The notes under the pieces: model-generated
The model's input: the letters and a program-made list of their open reading frames with translations, nothing else
Databases searched by the model: none
Told to the model about the DNA's origin: nothing
Shown here: positions 24,125 through 33,162 of the stretch, one piece after another
Layout: each line of letters begins with the position of its first letter
Numbering within the stretch: position 1 is the stretch's first letter
Position numbers and translations under genes: made by a program
From: a virus
IMG/VR virus record: IMGVR_UViG_3300022842_000007
Span: 28,111 to 92,110 of that record
DNA length: 64,000 nt
Direction: 5' to 3' (one strand)

Positions 24125-24487
24125 ATGAGGTTTTTCGAATTTGTTGAGCCTGCAGAAGAAGATGCACAGGTTGCCTCTATTATTGCAGTATCTAATCAAT
24201 TGCAACAGCACGTAGAAGACGAGACAGTCAATACGGACGATTTTATGGTTGATGATTTATTAGATTTGTTTCAAGCTAACGGTGTCATCTTAGATGTACA
24301 AGACCTCTACACAATGATTGATAAACCTTTACTTAAAGGAATCATATCAAATATAGAAGGTGACAAAATAGTCTTCAAAGGACACGAGCCAGTTAATATT
24401 GATCCAGATGATAGCAAATCTGATGGTGAAAGTACAGTTGCTAATATGGCAAAATCTGCTCAAACATCACCTGAATTCAAAATTTAA
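24125..24487 (+). CDS. small acidic protein, unknown
   Basis: The 120-residue protein begins MRFFEFVEPAEED and is acidic and helical in its first 90 residues; the last 30 are Ser/Asp-rich and probably disordered. It sits 6 nt after the previous gene, in the same late transcript. Confidence 0.68.
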   Translation: MRFFEFVEPAEEDAQVASIIAVSNQLQQHVEDETVNTDDFMVDDLLDLFQANGVILDVQDLYTMIDKPLLKGIISNIEGDKIVFKGHEPVNIDPDDSKSDGESTVANMAKSAQTSPEFKI

Positions 24488-24497
24488 CCCAATTTAA

Positions 24498-24526
24498 TAG
24501 ACACAGGTAAAGAAATGCTTTATACT
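24498..24526 (+). promoter_or_regulatory. sigma70-like promoter of the Fe-S carrier gene
   Basis: TAGACA (24498-24503) and TATACT (24521-24526) are 17 bp apart, with the ATG at 24550. ACCCAATT lies just upstream of the -35, similar to the ACCCAAAA seen at other promoters. Confidence 0.65.
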
Positions 24527-24549
24527 TGTGTATAAGGACAATTACTTTA

Positions 24550-24867
24550 ATGGACGTTACACAAATAGCAAAAGAAAAAATTAAAATGCACCTTGACAAC
24601 AGGGGCAAAGGCTTTGGTATACGTATAGGTATTGAAACGACTGGTTGCAGTGGTTATGCCTACAAACTTGAGTTTGCTGACATAATAGAGCCTGAAGATA
24701 TCAGATCAGATTATGATGGTTTCTCGGTGTTCATTGATCCCAAGGCTAAAACAATGCTTGACGGCATAACAGTTGATTATCAGAAAAAAGGACTCAATGA
24801 AGGTTTCGAGTTCATCAATCCAATAGAAAAAGCACGATGTGGTTGCGGAGAGAGCTTTACAATTTGA
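24550..24867 (+). CDS. A-type Fe-S carrier (HesB/IscA/SufA-like)
   Basis: The 105-residue protein has the three conserved cysteines of A-type carriers: Cys33 (TTGCSGYAY) and the C-terminal pair Cys97 and Cys99 in RCGCGESF. Such proteins pass iron-sulfur clusters to target enzymes. HesB-like genes are known in marine T4-like phages and are thought to support host or phage Fe-S enzymes during infection. The ATG at 24550 fits the domain start; an upstream frame start overlaps the promoter. It has its own promoter and overlaps the next gene. Confidence 0.9.
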   Translation: MDVTQIAKEKIKMHLDNRGKGFGIRIGIETTGCSGYAYKLEFADIIEPEDIRSDYDGFSVFIDPKAKTMLDGITVDYQKKGLNEGFEFINPIEKARCGCGESFTI

Positions 24868-25769
24868 AGTTGAAGATATCTCATTTAGTAGCCAATGGTT
24901 GTAGTTATACCTACGGTCATGGAATTCCTAATCCACTAGAAGATGCTTGGCCTTCTCTAGTAGCAAAAGAATTAGGTGTTCCTTTAGTCAATCTAGCTAT
25001 TCCTGGACAAGGGAATGACGCGATATATAGACACACAAATCGATATTTTTATAAAAATTTATACTATGATAACAATCCGTTATATATTCATGCATATTCT
25101 CAGTCTGCACGACAAGAAATATATGCTCACACAGATGTCCAGGGAAATATTAGCCAAGCGCATCAGTTACTTGATTCGAGCCCAGGCAACAAGTTGGCAC
25201 TTGATAAAGAAGTATTGTTGCAAACTGATGAGTGGGCATACCATTTACTAGAAGAACACAAATGTCATCTCTGGGCCAGCATTAATGCATTGTTAGATTC
25301 TTATAAGATTAACCACTTAGCAAGTGACTATATGCCACAGACAGATGGTGCAGTCCGGTCCTGGATGTGGCAACATAATTACAATTTACAGGCTGAAATA
25401 TACACTCATAGTAATAAATTAACAGACTTTAATATAGTCACTCACCATATACCTAAAACTTCATGCTTGCATGAGACTGAAGAAGGACACCGATACCTTG
25501 CAGATTATATCCTGCGGCAAATAAATGCTAGATGGGACGGTGTAGAAGTAATAACAGAAGACTATGCAACATTAGGAGACTCGATGGTAGTAGCACCAAA
25601 TGCAAGTGATCGTATTCGACGTATAGGTATAGACAGAACAAAAGTAGATGAAGTAAAAGAATTGCCTAGTCAGTGGCTACACAATCTTTATTATCTAAAT
25701 GAATTAGGTTTGCCTTGGCTCGATATGCATTGGATGGGTAAACCACACCTCGAGGCTGAACTACCATGA
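24864..25769 (+). CDS. SGNH-hydrolase-like protein
   Basis: The protein of about 301 residues opens with a SGNH-type block I, ANGCSYTYG, with the catalytic serine in GCS, followed by NLAIPGQGND, which supplies the glycine and asparagine blocks. A later HETEEGHRYLADYI segment may supply the Asp/Glu-His pair. SGNH enzymes are esterases or acyl-carbohydrate hydrolases. Related genes in marine phages are uncharacterised. The start is probably TTG 24864, overlapping the Fe-S carrier stop; the longer frame from 24837 is less likely. The stop overlaps the next gene. Confidence 0.7.
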   Translation: MKLKISHLVANGCSYTYGHGIPNPLEDAWPSLVAKELGVPLVNLAIPGQGNDAIYRHTNRYFYKNLYYDNNPLYIHAYSQSARQEIYAHTDVQGNISQAHQLLDSSPGNKLALDKEVLLQTDEWAYHLLEEHKCHLWASINALLDSYKINHLASDYMPQTDGAVRSWMWQHNYNLQAEIYTHSNKLTDFNIVTHHIPKTSCLHETEEGHRYLADYILRQINARWDGVEVITEDYATLGDSMVVAPNASDRIRRIGIDRTKVDEVKELPSQWLHNLYYLNELGLPWLDMHWMGKPHLEAELP

Positions 25770-26449
25770 TAACACCTAAATATCCCTACAAAATCCTTGA
25801 GAAAGGTGACTACAATGGATCGCGCAAATACCATGCTCCAGGCGGCCAGAAACTTCCGAGTGTTACAACTATATTAAGTGCCACTTCATCAGAAGAAAAG
25901 AAACAAGGATTAGAGGCCTGGCGCAAGCGAGTTGGATATGCCCAAGCGGAAGCGATCACTCTTGAAGCGGGAAGTCGTGGAACACGCATGCACAAGTGGC
26001 TCGAAGACTACATCAAAACAGATGTGAGAGGGACTCCTGGTTCAAACCCATACAGTAAACAAAGTTATAAAATGGCTCGGGAGATTATTGGTAAAGGACT
26101 TAAAAACTGTGATGAGTATTGGGGTACTGAAATTTCATTATGGTTCCCTGACATCTATGCTGGCACCACTGATTTAGTCGGTGTACACGCAGGTGATGAC
26201 GCTATCATGGATCACAAACAATCGAACAAGCCCAAAAAGCGTGAATGGATTGATGAGTACTTCATTCAGCTAACCGCTTACGCTGATGCTCACAACGAAC
26301 TCTACGGCACAAAAATACGCAAAGGTGTTATCTTTATGTGTAGTAAAGATTACCAATACCAAGAATTTATTGTCCAAGGCAATGAGTTTGATAGGTATCA
26401 CCAACTGTGGTTAAAGAAATTAGATCAATACTATACCCAGTTTCTGTAG
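25766..26449 (+). CDS. PD-(D/E)XK exonuclease, RecB/Cas4-like
   Basis: The 227-residue protein has the RecB/Cas4-type nuclease pattern: His76 (TRMHKW), Glu122 (GTEISL), Asp136 (GTTDLVG), Asp149-x-Lys151 (IMDHKQS) and the QxxxY motif (FIQLTAYA). It lacks the iron-sulfur cysteines of Cas4. Phage nucleases of this class act as single-strand annealing or DNA-processing exonucleases. It is coupled to the SGNH-like gene by ATGA. Confidence 0.85.
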   Translation: MITPKYPYKILEKGDYNGSRKYHAPGGQKLPSVTTILSATSSEEKKQGLEAWRKRVGYAQAEAITLEAGSRGTRMHKWLEDYIKTDVRGTPGSNPYSKQSYKMAREIIGKGLKNCDEYWGTEISLWFPDIYAGTTDLVGVHAGDDAIMDHKQSNKPKKREWIDEYFIQLTAYADAHNELYGTKIRKGVIFMCSKDYQYQEFIVQGNEFDRYHQLWLKKLDQYYTQFL

Positions 26450-26474
26450 TCTTCTAGCTTTCTAAAATTTCTAA

Positions 26475-26482
26475 GATAAATA
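26475..26482 (+). promoter_or_regulatory. late promoter, GATAAATA
   Basis: It stands 26 nt before the ATG of the first fibre gene, with AGGAAAG between. Confidence 0.7.
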
Positions 26483-26508
26483 AGTATAATCACAGGAAAG
26501 TTATACTT

Positions 26509-28773
26509 ATGGCTATTATTCAAATCTCTAAACTTCAACAACGAGCAGGTAACCTGGTTGACTTACCTCAACTAGTGGAAGCAGAAATGGCCTGGGCATC
26601 TGATGCCAGAAGACTTTTCATTGGTAAAACAGTTAGCGGCTTAGAGAATGTTGAAGTATTAACCTCGTATTCTGCTATTACTTTTAGTCAAATTGACGGC
26701 GCAGTCGGAAATCTAAACATCTCAAATACAGTGGCTGATGGCCAAGTACTTGCATACGATGGTACTAATTGGGTCAACAAGGGTGGAACTGTTGGTGGCA
26801 CAGTCGATCTAGGTGCAGTAGGTAATGTATCAATCGCAGGTGGATCAACTGGTTATGTCTTAGAAACTGATGGTCTTGGTAATCTTACGTGGTCTTCAAA
26901 AGGCACAGAAACTGCATTCATTCAATCAATTTCACAAGCAAATCCAGGTTTAGTCACGACTGCTGATAACAGTTCACTAGTCTCGGGTGCGGCAGTCACG
27001 ATTACTAACTGTCCAGGAATGACTGAGGTCAACGGTGGCACATATTATGCAAACGTGCAGACATCAAATACATTTACACTTTACTCTGATCTAGCGTTAT
27101 CTACTGCGGTGGATACATCTGGATTTACTGCCTACTCGAACACATCAATGACTGCGACTTCTACTGCTACTAATATTATCACAGTCGGTGATGCGACATT
27201 GTTTGCCCTGAATATACCAGCAAGATTTGTCGGTGATGTCAGCGGAACAAACCTAGATAACGCGAATACTTTTTATATTAAAACAGCATCAGGTACTTCT
27301 GTCACAGTTTCAGACGAATTGTTAGCTAACGGAGTTGCTGGTAGTGTATTTGCATTACAGACGGTCTCTGGTCTTTCTGTTAGCATGTATGGAACGGGCG
27401 GTAGATTAGTATCTCCATTAGGTGGCGCAACTAGCGCGGCAAGTGCAGGGTCATCAACAAATACACAAGTTTTGTACAATGACACAAATTTAATACAAGG
27501 CGATGCAGACTTTACATACGACTCTACTGGAGCCGGATTGTTAACATTAACTGGCAACGCTAATGTTGGTAACTTGAACAGCACTGGTTCAGTTACATCA
27601 TCAAGACTTTTTTCAAACGTAGCAACAGGTACAACTCCAATTGTTGTCACATCTACCACACGAGTAGCAAATTTAAACGTATCAAATTCACTTGTCTCAG
27701 GTACGGTATATACAGCGGCACAGCCGGCAATTACTTCTGTTGGTACACTAGTATCGTTAGCAGTAACAGGAAATATTACTTCGGGTAATGTAGCAGGTAC
27801 AGGTGGAGTATTCACGTATGTCTCGGGAGATGGAGCAAACTTAACTGCTTTGTCTGGCGCAAATGTAACTGGTGAAGTGCCGTTCGCGGATACAGCAAAC
27901 GCAGTAGCAGGAGCTAATGTATCAGGCGCAGTAAGTTTCGCAACTACAGCAAACAATGTAGCAGGAGCAAACGTCTCTGGTGAAGTTGATTTTGCACAAG
28001 TAGCAAACGCAGTAGCAGGAGCAAATGTATCAGGTGCTGTCGCATTAGCAACAAGTGCTACATCTGCAAATGCAGTAGCTGGAGCTAACGTCTCTGGTAC
28101 TGTTCCTTCAGCAACTCTAGCAACTTTTGCAACAACAGCAAACGCAGTAGCAGGTGGTAACGTATCAGGTACAGTTGCTTTGGCAACAACAGCAGGCTCT
28201 GTAACAACTGCGGCACAAGGAAATATCACATCAGTCGGTGCACTTACTTCACTCACTGTCAGTGGAGCATTGAATGTATTAGCTGGTACATTACAAGCAG
28301 ACACATTAACAACAGGTGCATCAGGCACTGCGGGTTCGATCACGGGTAACTGGACATTGACATCAGGCTCACGCCTTACTGCAACATATGCGGATTTGGC
28401 TGAGTACTATGAAGGTGATAGTGAATACGAATCTGGGCAAGTTTTAGATTTCGGTGGCGAAAAAGAAGTTCATCTTTCTGCTACTGAATGCAGTCAACGA
28501 GTAGCTGGTATTGTTACCACTTCACCAGCATATGTCATGAACGACGATTGTCCAGGACTTAAAGTTGCGGTTGCTCTACAAGGGCGAGTACCGACTAAAG
28601 TAACAGGCAAATGTGAGAAAGGAGACATGATGGTCTCTGATGGTGCAGGACATGCAACTGCTTGGTACAATGTAGTAACCAGTATGCAACCAGGTGTTGT
28701 TATAGGTAAAGCAATTCAAGCACGTACGGACACTGATCTTGGTATTATAGAAATAGCAGTCGGCCGACTCTAG
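26509..28773 (+). CDS. repeat-rich tail fibre or virion protein with C-terminal processing-type domain
   Basis: The 754-residue protein has an N-terminal domain (ISKLQQRAGNLVDLPQL) typical of marine phage fibre proteins, then beta-rich spacer modules. It then has at least six degenerate units of about 18-23 residues built on ANAVAGANVSG (about residues 450-565). The C-terminal 130 residues (DLAEYYEGDSEYESGQVL..., RVAGIVTTSPAYVMN) resemble the autoprocessing peptidase-G2-like or chaperone domains of phage fibres. The repeats are nearly identical in DNA to those in the second fibre gene at 49.4 kb. It is a likely host-recognition protein. Confidence 0.8.
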   Translation: MAIIQISKLQQRAGNLVDLPQLVEAEMAWASDARRLFIGKTVSGLENVEVLTSYSAITFSQIDGAVGNLNISNTVADGQVLAYDGTNWVNKGGTVGGTVDLGAVGNVSIAGGSTGYVLETDGLGNLTWSSKGTETAFIQSISQANPGLVTTADNSSLVSGAAVTITNCPGMTEVNGGTYYANVQTSNTFTLYSDLALSTAVDTSGFTAYSNTSMTATSTATNIITVGDATLFALNIPARFVGDVSGTNLDNANTFYIKTASGTSVTVSDELLANGVAGSVFALQTVSGLSVSMYGTGGRLVSPLGGATSAASAGSSTNTQVLYNDTNLIQGDADFTYDSTGAGLLTLTGNANVGNLNSTGSVTSSRLFSNVATGTTPIVVTSTTRVANLNVSNSLVSGTVYTAAQPAITSVGTLVSLAVTGNITSGNVAGTGGVFTYVSGDGANLTALSGANVTGEVPFADTANAVAGANVSGAVSFATTANNVAGANVSGEVDFAQVANAVAGANVSGAVALATSATSANAVAGANVSGTVPSATLATFATTANAVAGGNVSGTVALATTAGSVTTAAQGNITSVGALTSLTVSGALNVLAGTLQADTLTTGASGTAGSITGNWTLTSGSRLTATYADLAEYYEGDSEYESGQVLDFGGEKEVHLSATECSQRVAGIVTTSPAYVMNDDCPGLKVAVALQGRVPTKVTGKCEKGDMMVSDGAGHATAWYNVVTSMQPGVVIGKAIQARTDTDLGIIEIAVGRL
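27858..28200 (+). repeat. fibre repeat array 1
   Basis: Tandem degenerate units of about 51-69 nt encode variants of ANAVAGANVSG followed by EVDFAQV, AVSFATT or TVALATT. The core DNA (gcagtagcaggagcaaatgt) is shared with arrays 2 and 3. Confidence 0.85.
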
Positions 28774-28800
28774 TACAAATAGCTAAAATCTCAAACTAAT

Positions 28801-28808
28801 CATAAATA
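28801..28808 (+). promoter_or_regulatory. variant late promoter, CATAAATA
   Basis: It begins a 112-nt leader before the ATG at 28920. The leader carries an AT-rich hairpin (GATTG...CAATC, about 28812-28852) and a CGGG...CCCG hairpin (28857-28870), then AGGAG. Confidence 0.5.
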
Positions 28809-28919
28809 CATTTGATTGTTCTCGTTTATTCGAAAACTCAAATAAACAATCTCATGCGGGTTTGCCCCCGAACGTGCGACCTAGAACGTCTCAAACTCAA
28901 ATCTTAGGAGAAAAACAAA

Positions 28920-30713
28920 ATGGCAAATCGATTAAAAATCACAAAAGCTACCAAAACGTTTAGTATTACTGGTATCGGCGCATCAACAGCCGCTGGCACT
29001 AATAGACAAGCGATTATCACAGTAGCCGCAGGCGGATTAAAACCTGCAACTAAAACTATGACAAATTCAGACCTTCAAGTTGGCGACAAATTCTTAGTTG
29101 CAACTACTCAAAATGGACTAACAGCAGGTACTACTTACTATGTAGGTGAAGTACTTTCTGACACAACATTCGTACCCTTTCGATTATCACCAGATGATAT
29201 GCAACCAGCAGCCGGCACAACAAGTCCACAATGGCCAGGTGGCGGATCACCTGTTACTACTGCAAGTGGCGCAATAGCAGTAGCTACTACAGTAGCAATA
29301 TCAGGTAGTGGATACCCGACGCCTAGCAACGCAACAGGCCCTCAAATGGGTGTAGTTGGTGGAGACACATCATTATTTGGTTCACAACTTACAGTGACTT
29401 CGGCCATTGCTGTAGCGGCTCCAGGCAGGTATTGGTTCGATGCCGCGTCAGCAGACGTATTCGGTGACAAAGACGCAGACTTTGCAACTAATGCAACAGT
29501 AGGCGAGCAATTGTCAAAAAGCTTTACACAAGATAATGTTCCATTTGTAGTAGGTGATCTTATTGTTGGATATTCATACATTATTAGTAACGCAGGCACT
29601 ACAGACTTTACAGGAATTGGTGCAGAAAACAACAATCATGGTACAGTCTTTGTAGCAACTGGTGTTGGCGCAGGTACAGGTACAGTACTTTATTCAGGTT
29701 CTGGTTCTCTTAACTTAGAATTAGGAACAGTGGGTTCTGTAGATGTAGTAGCAACAAACACTGCAAGTTCTTCAGCAGGCACAGGTTTAATTACATGCGC
29801 TTCGACTGCGGATTTTGATCTATTTGCTCCTATCTGGTTTACAGCAACTATCGGTGGACTAACAGCAAACACAACATACTTTGTTTTAACAATCCCAAGT
29901 GCGACTACATTCAGTGTCTCAGCAACTAGAAATGGAGCAGGATTAGCACTATCTACTACAACTGTAACAACTCCCGCTAACATAGAAAAATTAACTCTAG
30001 GCGCTGTTTCTAATCTTACAGCATACGACGAGGCTTCAATCTATGGCGCAAACGATGATGCGGATTCTTTCATTCTACGTCAAAAAGGCAAAAGAAAATA
30101 CTTAGTACAGAATTCAGCAGGTAACTCAGGAATTTGTACATTAGTTGACGGTGCTGGAGCAACATTGAATGCAAATGAAATGAGTATTTCAGGTACATAC
30201 AGAGCATCAACAGGTAATGCTGGTGGACTTGCGGGTGTTACATCCTTTGCACAATCAATCTCTGATGTTAATGGATTGCCATTCACTAATGCTGAAGGCA
30301 CTACAGTTACTGCCGCATATAACCCAGGCATGCAAGCAACATTCGTAGCGGCACCAGCGGCTATTGCTTACCCGGCAATTGTTTCGGGTACTAGATACGC
30401 AGTTATTTCAGATGGCACTACTACAGCGGCATTACTAACAGCAGTTGGTTCAACAAGTGTTGCGGCCGCGACAGGATATACAATAGGAAAGTCTTACATC
30501 ATTACAACGGCAGGCACTACAGACTTTACACTTATCGGTGCTGATGATAGTGTAGTAGGTACTATCTTTACTGCAACTGGTGTAGGCTCAGGTACAGGTT
30601 TTGCAAGTGACGCGATCTTTACAGCGACTAATGCCGGAACTGGTGCAACGACAGGTACATTCCAACAGTACTCTCAGACTGGTTCTAACAAGCCAATTAT
30701 TGCATTTGCATAA
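28920..30713 (+). CDS. modular virion structural protein
   Basis: The 597-residue protein is beta-rich and built from repeated modules. Two copies of a YIIxxAGTTDFTxIGA...GTxFxATGVGxGTG module lie near residues 217-257 and 523-563. Modules of the type TAGTTYYVGE and TANTTYFVL...TTFSVSATRNG are also present. Similar modules occur in gp15 and in the Ig-like proteins further on. It has a late promoter with a long structured leader, so it is probably an abundant virion component; location is unknown. Confidence 0.75.
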   Translation: MANRLKITKATKTFSITGIGASTAAGTNRQAIITVAAGGLKPATKTMTNSDLQVGDKFLVATTQNGLTAGTTYYVGEVLSDTTFVPFRLSPDDMQPAAGTTSPQWPGGGSPVTTASGAIAVATTVAISGSGYPTPSNATGPQMGVVGGDTSLFGSQLTVTSAIAVAAPGRYWFDAASADVFGDKDADFATNATVGEQLSKSFTQDNVPFVVGDLIVGYSYIISNAGTTDFTGIGAENNNHGTVFVATGVGAGTGTVLYSGSGSLNLELGTVGSVDVVATNTASSSAGTGLITCASTADFDLFAPIWFTATIGGLTANTTYFVLTIPSATTFSVSATRNGAGLALSTTTVTTPANIEKLTLGAVSNLTAYDEASIYGANDDADSFILRQKGKRKYLVQNSAGNSGICTLVDGAGATLNANEMSISGTYRASTGNAGGLAGVTSFAQSISDVNGLPFTNAEGTTVTAAYNPGMQATFVAAPAAIAYPAIVSGTRYAVISDGTTTAALLTAVGSTSVAAATGYTIGKSYIITTAGTTDFTLIGADDSVVGTIFTATGVGSGTGFASDAIFTATNAGTGATTGTFQQYSQTGSNKPIIAFA

Positions 30714-30739
30714 TCTAACAACTTAAAGGGAATTAGGTA

Positions 30740-31066
30740 ATGGCACAAAATAATGCACAGAGAGTAGGAGCGAATGAATCTAGCATCGCAGTCCTCCAAG
30801 TTGAATTCAGAAATTTGGATTCTAAATTTGATACATCTTTAGCTGATGTGAGAGCAGACGTTAAAGAAGTATCAGAAAAAATAGACAAGTACAGTGAAAG
30901 TACGCTTCAGATACTGAAAGAGGTTCAATTAATAAACCTTAATTCTTATACTGAGATATCGAACAAAGTAGCAGGACTTGAAAAATGGAGATGGATGATG
31001 ATGGGTGCAGGTGTTGTACTTGGTGGGCTAGGATATTCAGGTATTGAATCTTTTATGTCACCCTAA
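30740..31066 (+). CDS. XhlA-like membrane-anchored coiled-coil protein, possible lysis accessory
   Basis: The 108-residue protein has a long heptad-like coiled coil (residues 10-80) and a single C-terminal transmembrane segment (about 85-103, WRWMMMGAGVVLGGLGYSGIESF). This resembles haemolysin XhlA-type proteins that work beside holins. A holin-like or virion-membrane role is inference. It ends at a bidirectional terminator facing the minus-strand block. Confidence 0.65.
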   Translation: MAQNNAQRVGANESSIAVLQVEFRNLDSKFDTSLADVRADVKEVSEKIDKYSESTLQILKEVQLINLNSYTEISNKVAGLEKWRWMMMGAGVVLGGLGYSGIESFMSP

Positions 31067-31083
31067 CAAATGATATGACGTTT

Positions 31084-31113
31084 AAGAATGGGGACTTCGG
31101 TCCCCATTCTTTT
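31084..31113. terminator. bidirectional rho-independent terminator
   Basis: A 12-bp perfect stem (AAGAATGGGGAC with GTCCCCATTCTT) with a TTCG loop lies between converging genes, with T-rich sequence on the plus side and A-rich sequence before it, so it can stop transcription from both directions. Confidence 0.85.
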
Positions 31114-31119
31114 GGATGT

Positions 31120-31533
31120 CTATAAGGAAGTTAATACTTTCATTTTTTCTACTACATTATCAATATTAATAGTGGAAAACAAGCCAGGATGTAATGGTTT
31201 GGGATACATGTTGTTTCCTACCCAAGCGTAACCACAATGCTCATCGTTTAAGATAGGTGTAAATTCATTCTCTATTGCACAAAAGAATGTATGATATGCA
31301 AATGTATTATTGACAAACTTTTGAATTGGTACTAATTTAAAATCATCAGACCAAATTTGAATTTCTTCGTTGCATTCTCTTTTTAACCCGATAAGCAAAG
31401 TTTCGTTCTTTTCGATCTTGCCGCCTGGAATAGACCATGTAGGATTCTTGTTCTCATTTCTAAGTAGATATAAAAATCGATGAGTAGATTTACTGTAAAA
31501 AAAGATGCCAGCGGATTGATTAACAATGATCAT
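31120..31533 (-). CDS. Nudix hydrolase
   Basis: The 137-residue protein has a Nudix box at about residues 38-57 (GKIEKNE, then RECNEE), matching GX5EX7REUXEE; the later Gly of the full signature is replaced by Gln. It would hydrolyse a nucleoside diphosphate derivative, such as an oxidised nucleotide, ADP-ribose or NAD-like compound; the substrate cannot be told. The start codon lies 5 nt from an AATAAATA element on the same strand, so the mRNA may be leaderless. Confidence 0.85.
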   Translation of the reverse strand: MIIVNQSAGIFFYSKSTHRFLYLLRNENKNPTWSIPGGKIEKNETLLIGLKRECNEEIQIWSDDFKLVPIQKFVNNTFAYHTFFCAIENEFTPILNDEHCGYAWVGNNMYPKPLHPGLFSTINIDNVVEKMKVLTSL

Positions 31534-31538
31534 ACAGT

Positions 31539-31546
31539 TATTTATT
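31539..31546 (-). promoter_or_regulatory. variant late promoter (AATAAATA, minus strand)
   Basis: Read on the minus strand the sequence is AATAAATA, ending 5 nt before the Nudix ATG, the same spacing as at five other late genes here. Confidence 0.45.
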
Positions 31547-31563
31547 AGGTGAACAAAGGTGCC

Positions 31564-33162
31564 TTAAATAACTACGCTGTAATCACCTTCACCATAGTAA
31601 CCTTCGTAAGACTTCATCCATGCCGCCACCTTTGCTGGATGGTCAGGATCTTCTGGTGTTGCCGCCCATCTATATTGAATCTGTGTAGTTAGATTAGTTA
31701 CGTAATCGACTTGATCTTCATTTACATTTGCATCATATGAAACAAACCATTTCGAAATATCTGCGTTGAATTGTAGAATATCATTTGCTTGTGCTGTAAC
31801 AACATTATACACTGTACCGGTACCAGCTGGCTGTACATTATTCATCGTGAAGATAGTGCCGATTGTGTTTGTTGCCGCACTATACTGAGCAAAATTAGAT
31901 GTACCTACACTAGCAATCATGTATTTTGATCCAGAGACCATAGCAGTTGCAATTATTGCTTGGGGTATTTCAGATTCTCCAGTGACACTTCCTATGATTG
32001 TCCCCCAAGAGGATGAATCACTTCCTATACTGTCTACTAACAAATATCTAACTCCGATTACTGGTCCTGGCAGACCGGCATTCGGTCCAGTGATCTGTGG
32101 ATTAATAACACTGTTAACTGGTGTCAATGTGTTTGCCGGCAATGTATCTGGATCAACACTAAATATCAAGTATCTATCATCCAGCGGGTCAACTACTATT
32201 GTACCTACAATTTCATGGTCCATGTATGGATTTACTAGCCATATCTGAGAAATACCTGGACGATATGCTCCGTATACTTGTAATAGTGCAGTCCAAAAGA
32301 TACTAGTATCTGGATTGACTGGTGCATCTAATGAATCATTGGGTACTAAGGCAGTTGTTTCGTTCTGTGGCAGTAACTGCAATGAGTTGCCTATAAACAA
32401 TAACTGATAACCGTACGGTGATACTTTCTGTCTAGTTCCCATAAGCAAGTCATCGTTATCCATATCTTCAATTGTCTTGCCGTCAAAAATAGAAGCAATA
32501 ACTTTGTTAATGACACCATACTTTCTAAGTTTTGCCGATGTTGTCAACCATATGGGTATGTAAAATTTCCAGGACATCACATCGATTGGATTTCCTGTGC
32601 CTTGCGGAATACTACGAGATGAGAATGTTAACCCATCTTGATAAACGACTGACAATGAAGTCCAATCTACAAAATTATCGGTGCTTTGAATTTCTAAACT
32701 TGGATTGAATAATGTTCCTAACTGTTCAATTATTTCTAGTTTTTGCTGATAGTTAGTTGTCCAAATATCAACTTGTACTCTCAATGTATACGGTACCGGC
32801 ATTAGTTTCTCAACAGTGAATGCCTGACCCTGTGTTGTCTCGTAAGAGCCAGTAGCACTGTCAAACGATCTTTGTCTTATGTTTTGTTTCTCTACGAAAT
32901 AAGGCTCTTGTGTGCGTTTCTGATCATATTCGAGTCCATTAATAAAATATGTCATTAGTGGAGCCGAAGGCAGATTGCTTGCAGAATTATTCGCCATAAT
33001 AGTAGCAGCCTGCCTACTCGCATCACCATATTGAACTGGTACACGCCGTAAGATGAGATTACCGTTTGGATCCTTTCCGTTAGAAACATACCATTCACTA
33101 AAGATTTTTTGAAACTGTAATAAAAATCTTCTTATCTGATTATCGTAAAAATATTGTGCCAT
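31564..33162 (-). CDS. 15: tail sheath stabiliser gp15, enlarged
   Basis: The N-terminal 230 residues match T4 gp15, the tail-completion protein that caps sheath and tube at the neck. The opening FYDNQIRRFLLQFQKIFSEW parallels the T4 FYNSSFRRYATLMGDLFSN, and later WTTNYQQKLEIIEQLGTLFNPS matches the YEDDMFQIVEQILPYFQP region. At 532 residues it is about twice T4 gp15 (272). The extra C-terminal half includes a YMIASVGTSNF...GTIFTMNN...GTGTV module also present twice in the protein at 28.9 kb. It follows gp14 with overlapping start and stop. Confidence 0.85.
   Translation of the reverse strand: MAQYFYDNQIRRFLLQFQKIFSEWYVSNGKDPNGNLILRRVPVQYGDASRQAATIMANNSASNLPSAPLMTYFINGLEYDQKRTQEPYFVEKQNIRQRSFDSATGSYETTQGQAFTVEKLMPVPYTLRVQVDIWTTNYQQKLEIIEQLGTLFNPSLEIQSTDNFVDWTSLSVVYQDGLTFSSRSIPQGTGNPIDVMSWKFYIPIWLTTSAKLRKYGVINKVIASIFDGKTIEDMDNDDLLMGTRQKVSPYGYQLLFIGNSLQLLPQNETTALVPNDSLDAPVNPDTSIFWTALLQVYGAYRPGISQIWLVNPYMDHEIVGTIVVDPLDDRYLIFSVDPDTLPANTLTPVNSVINPQITGPNAGLPGPVIGVRYLLVDSIGSDSSSWGTIIGSVTGESEIPQAIIATAMVSGSKYMIASVGTSNFAQYSAATNTIGTIFTMNNVQPAGTGTVYNVVTAQANDILQFNADISKWFVSYDANVNEDQVDYVTNLTTQIQYRWAATPEDPDHPAKVAAWMKSYEGYYGEGDYSVVI

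Noticed and set aside
27273-28343. 356-codon minus-strand open frame inside fibre 1
   Set aside because: It is the antisense shadow of the Ala/Val/Thr-rich repeats; composition mirrors the sense repeats and no ribosome site or promoter fits.
26509-28773. Diversity-generating retroelement acting on the fibre
   Set aside because: No reverse transcriptase and no template/variable repeat pair with adenine-specific changes was seen; the repeats are simple duplications.
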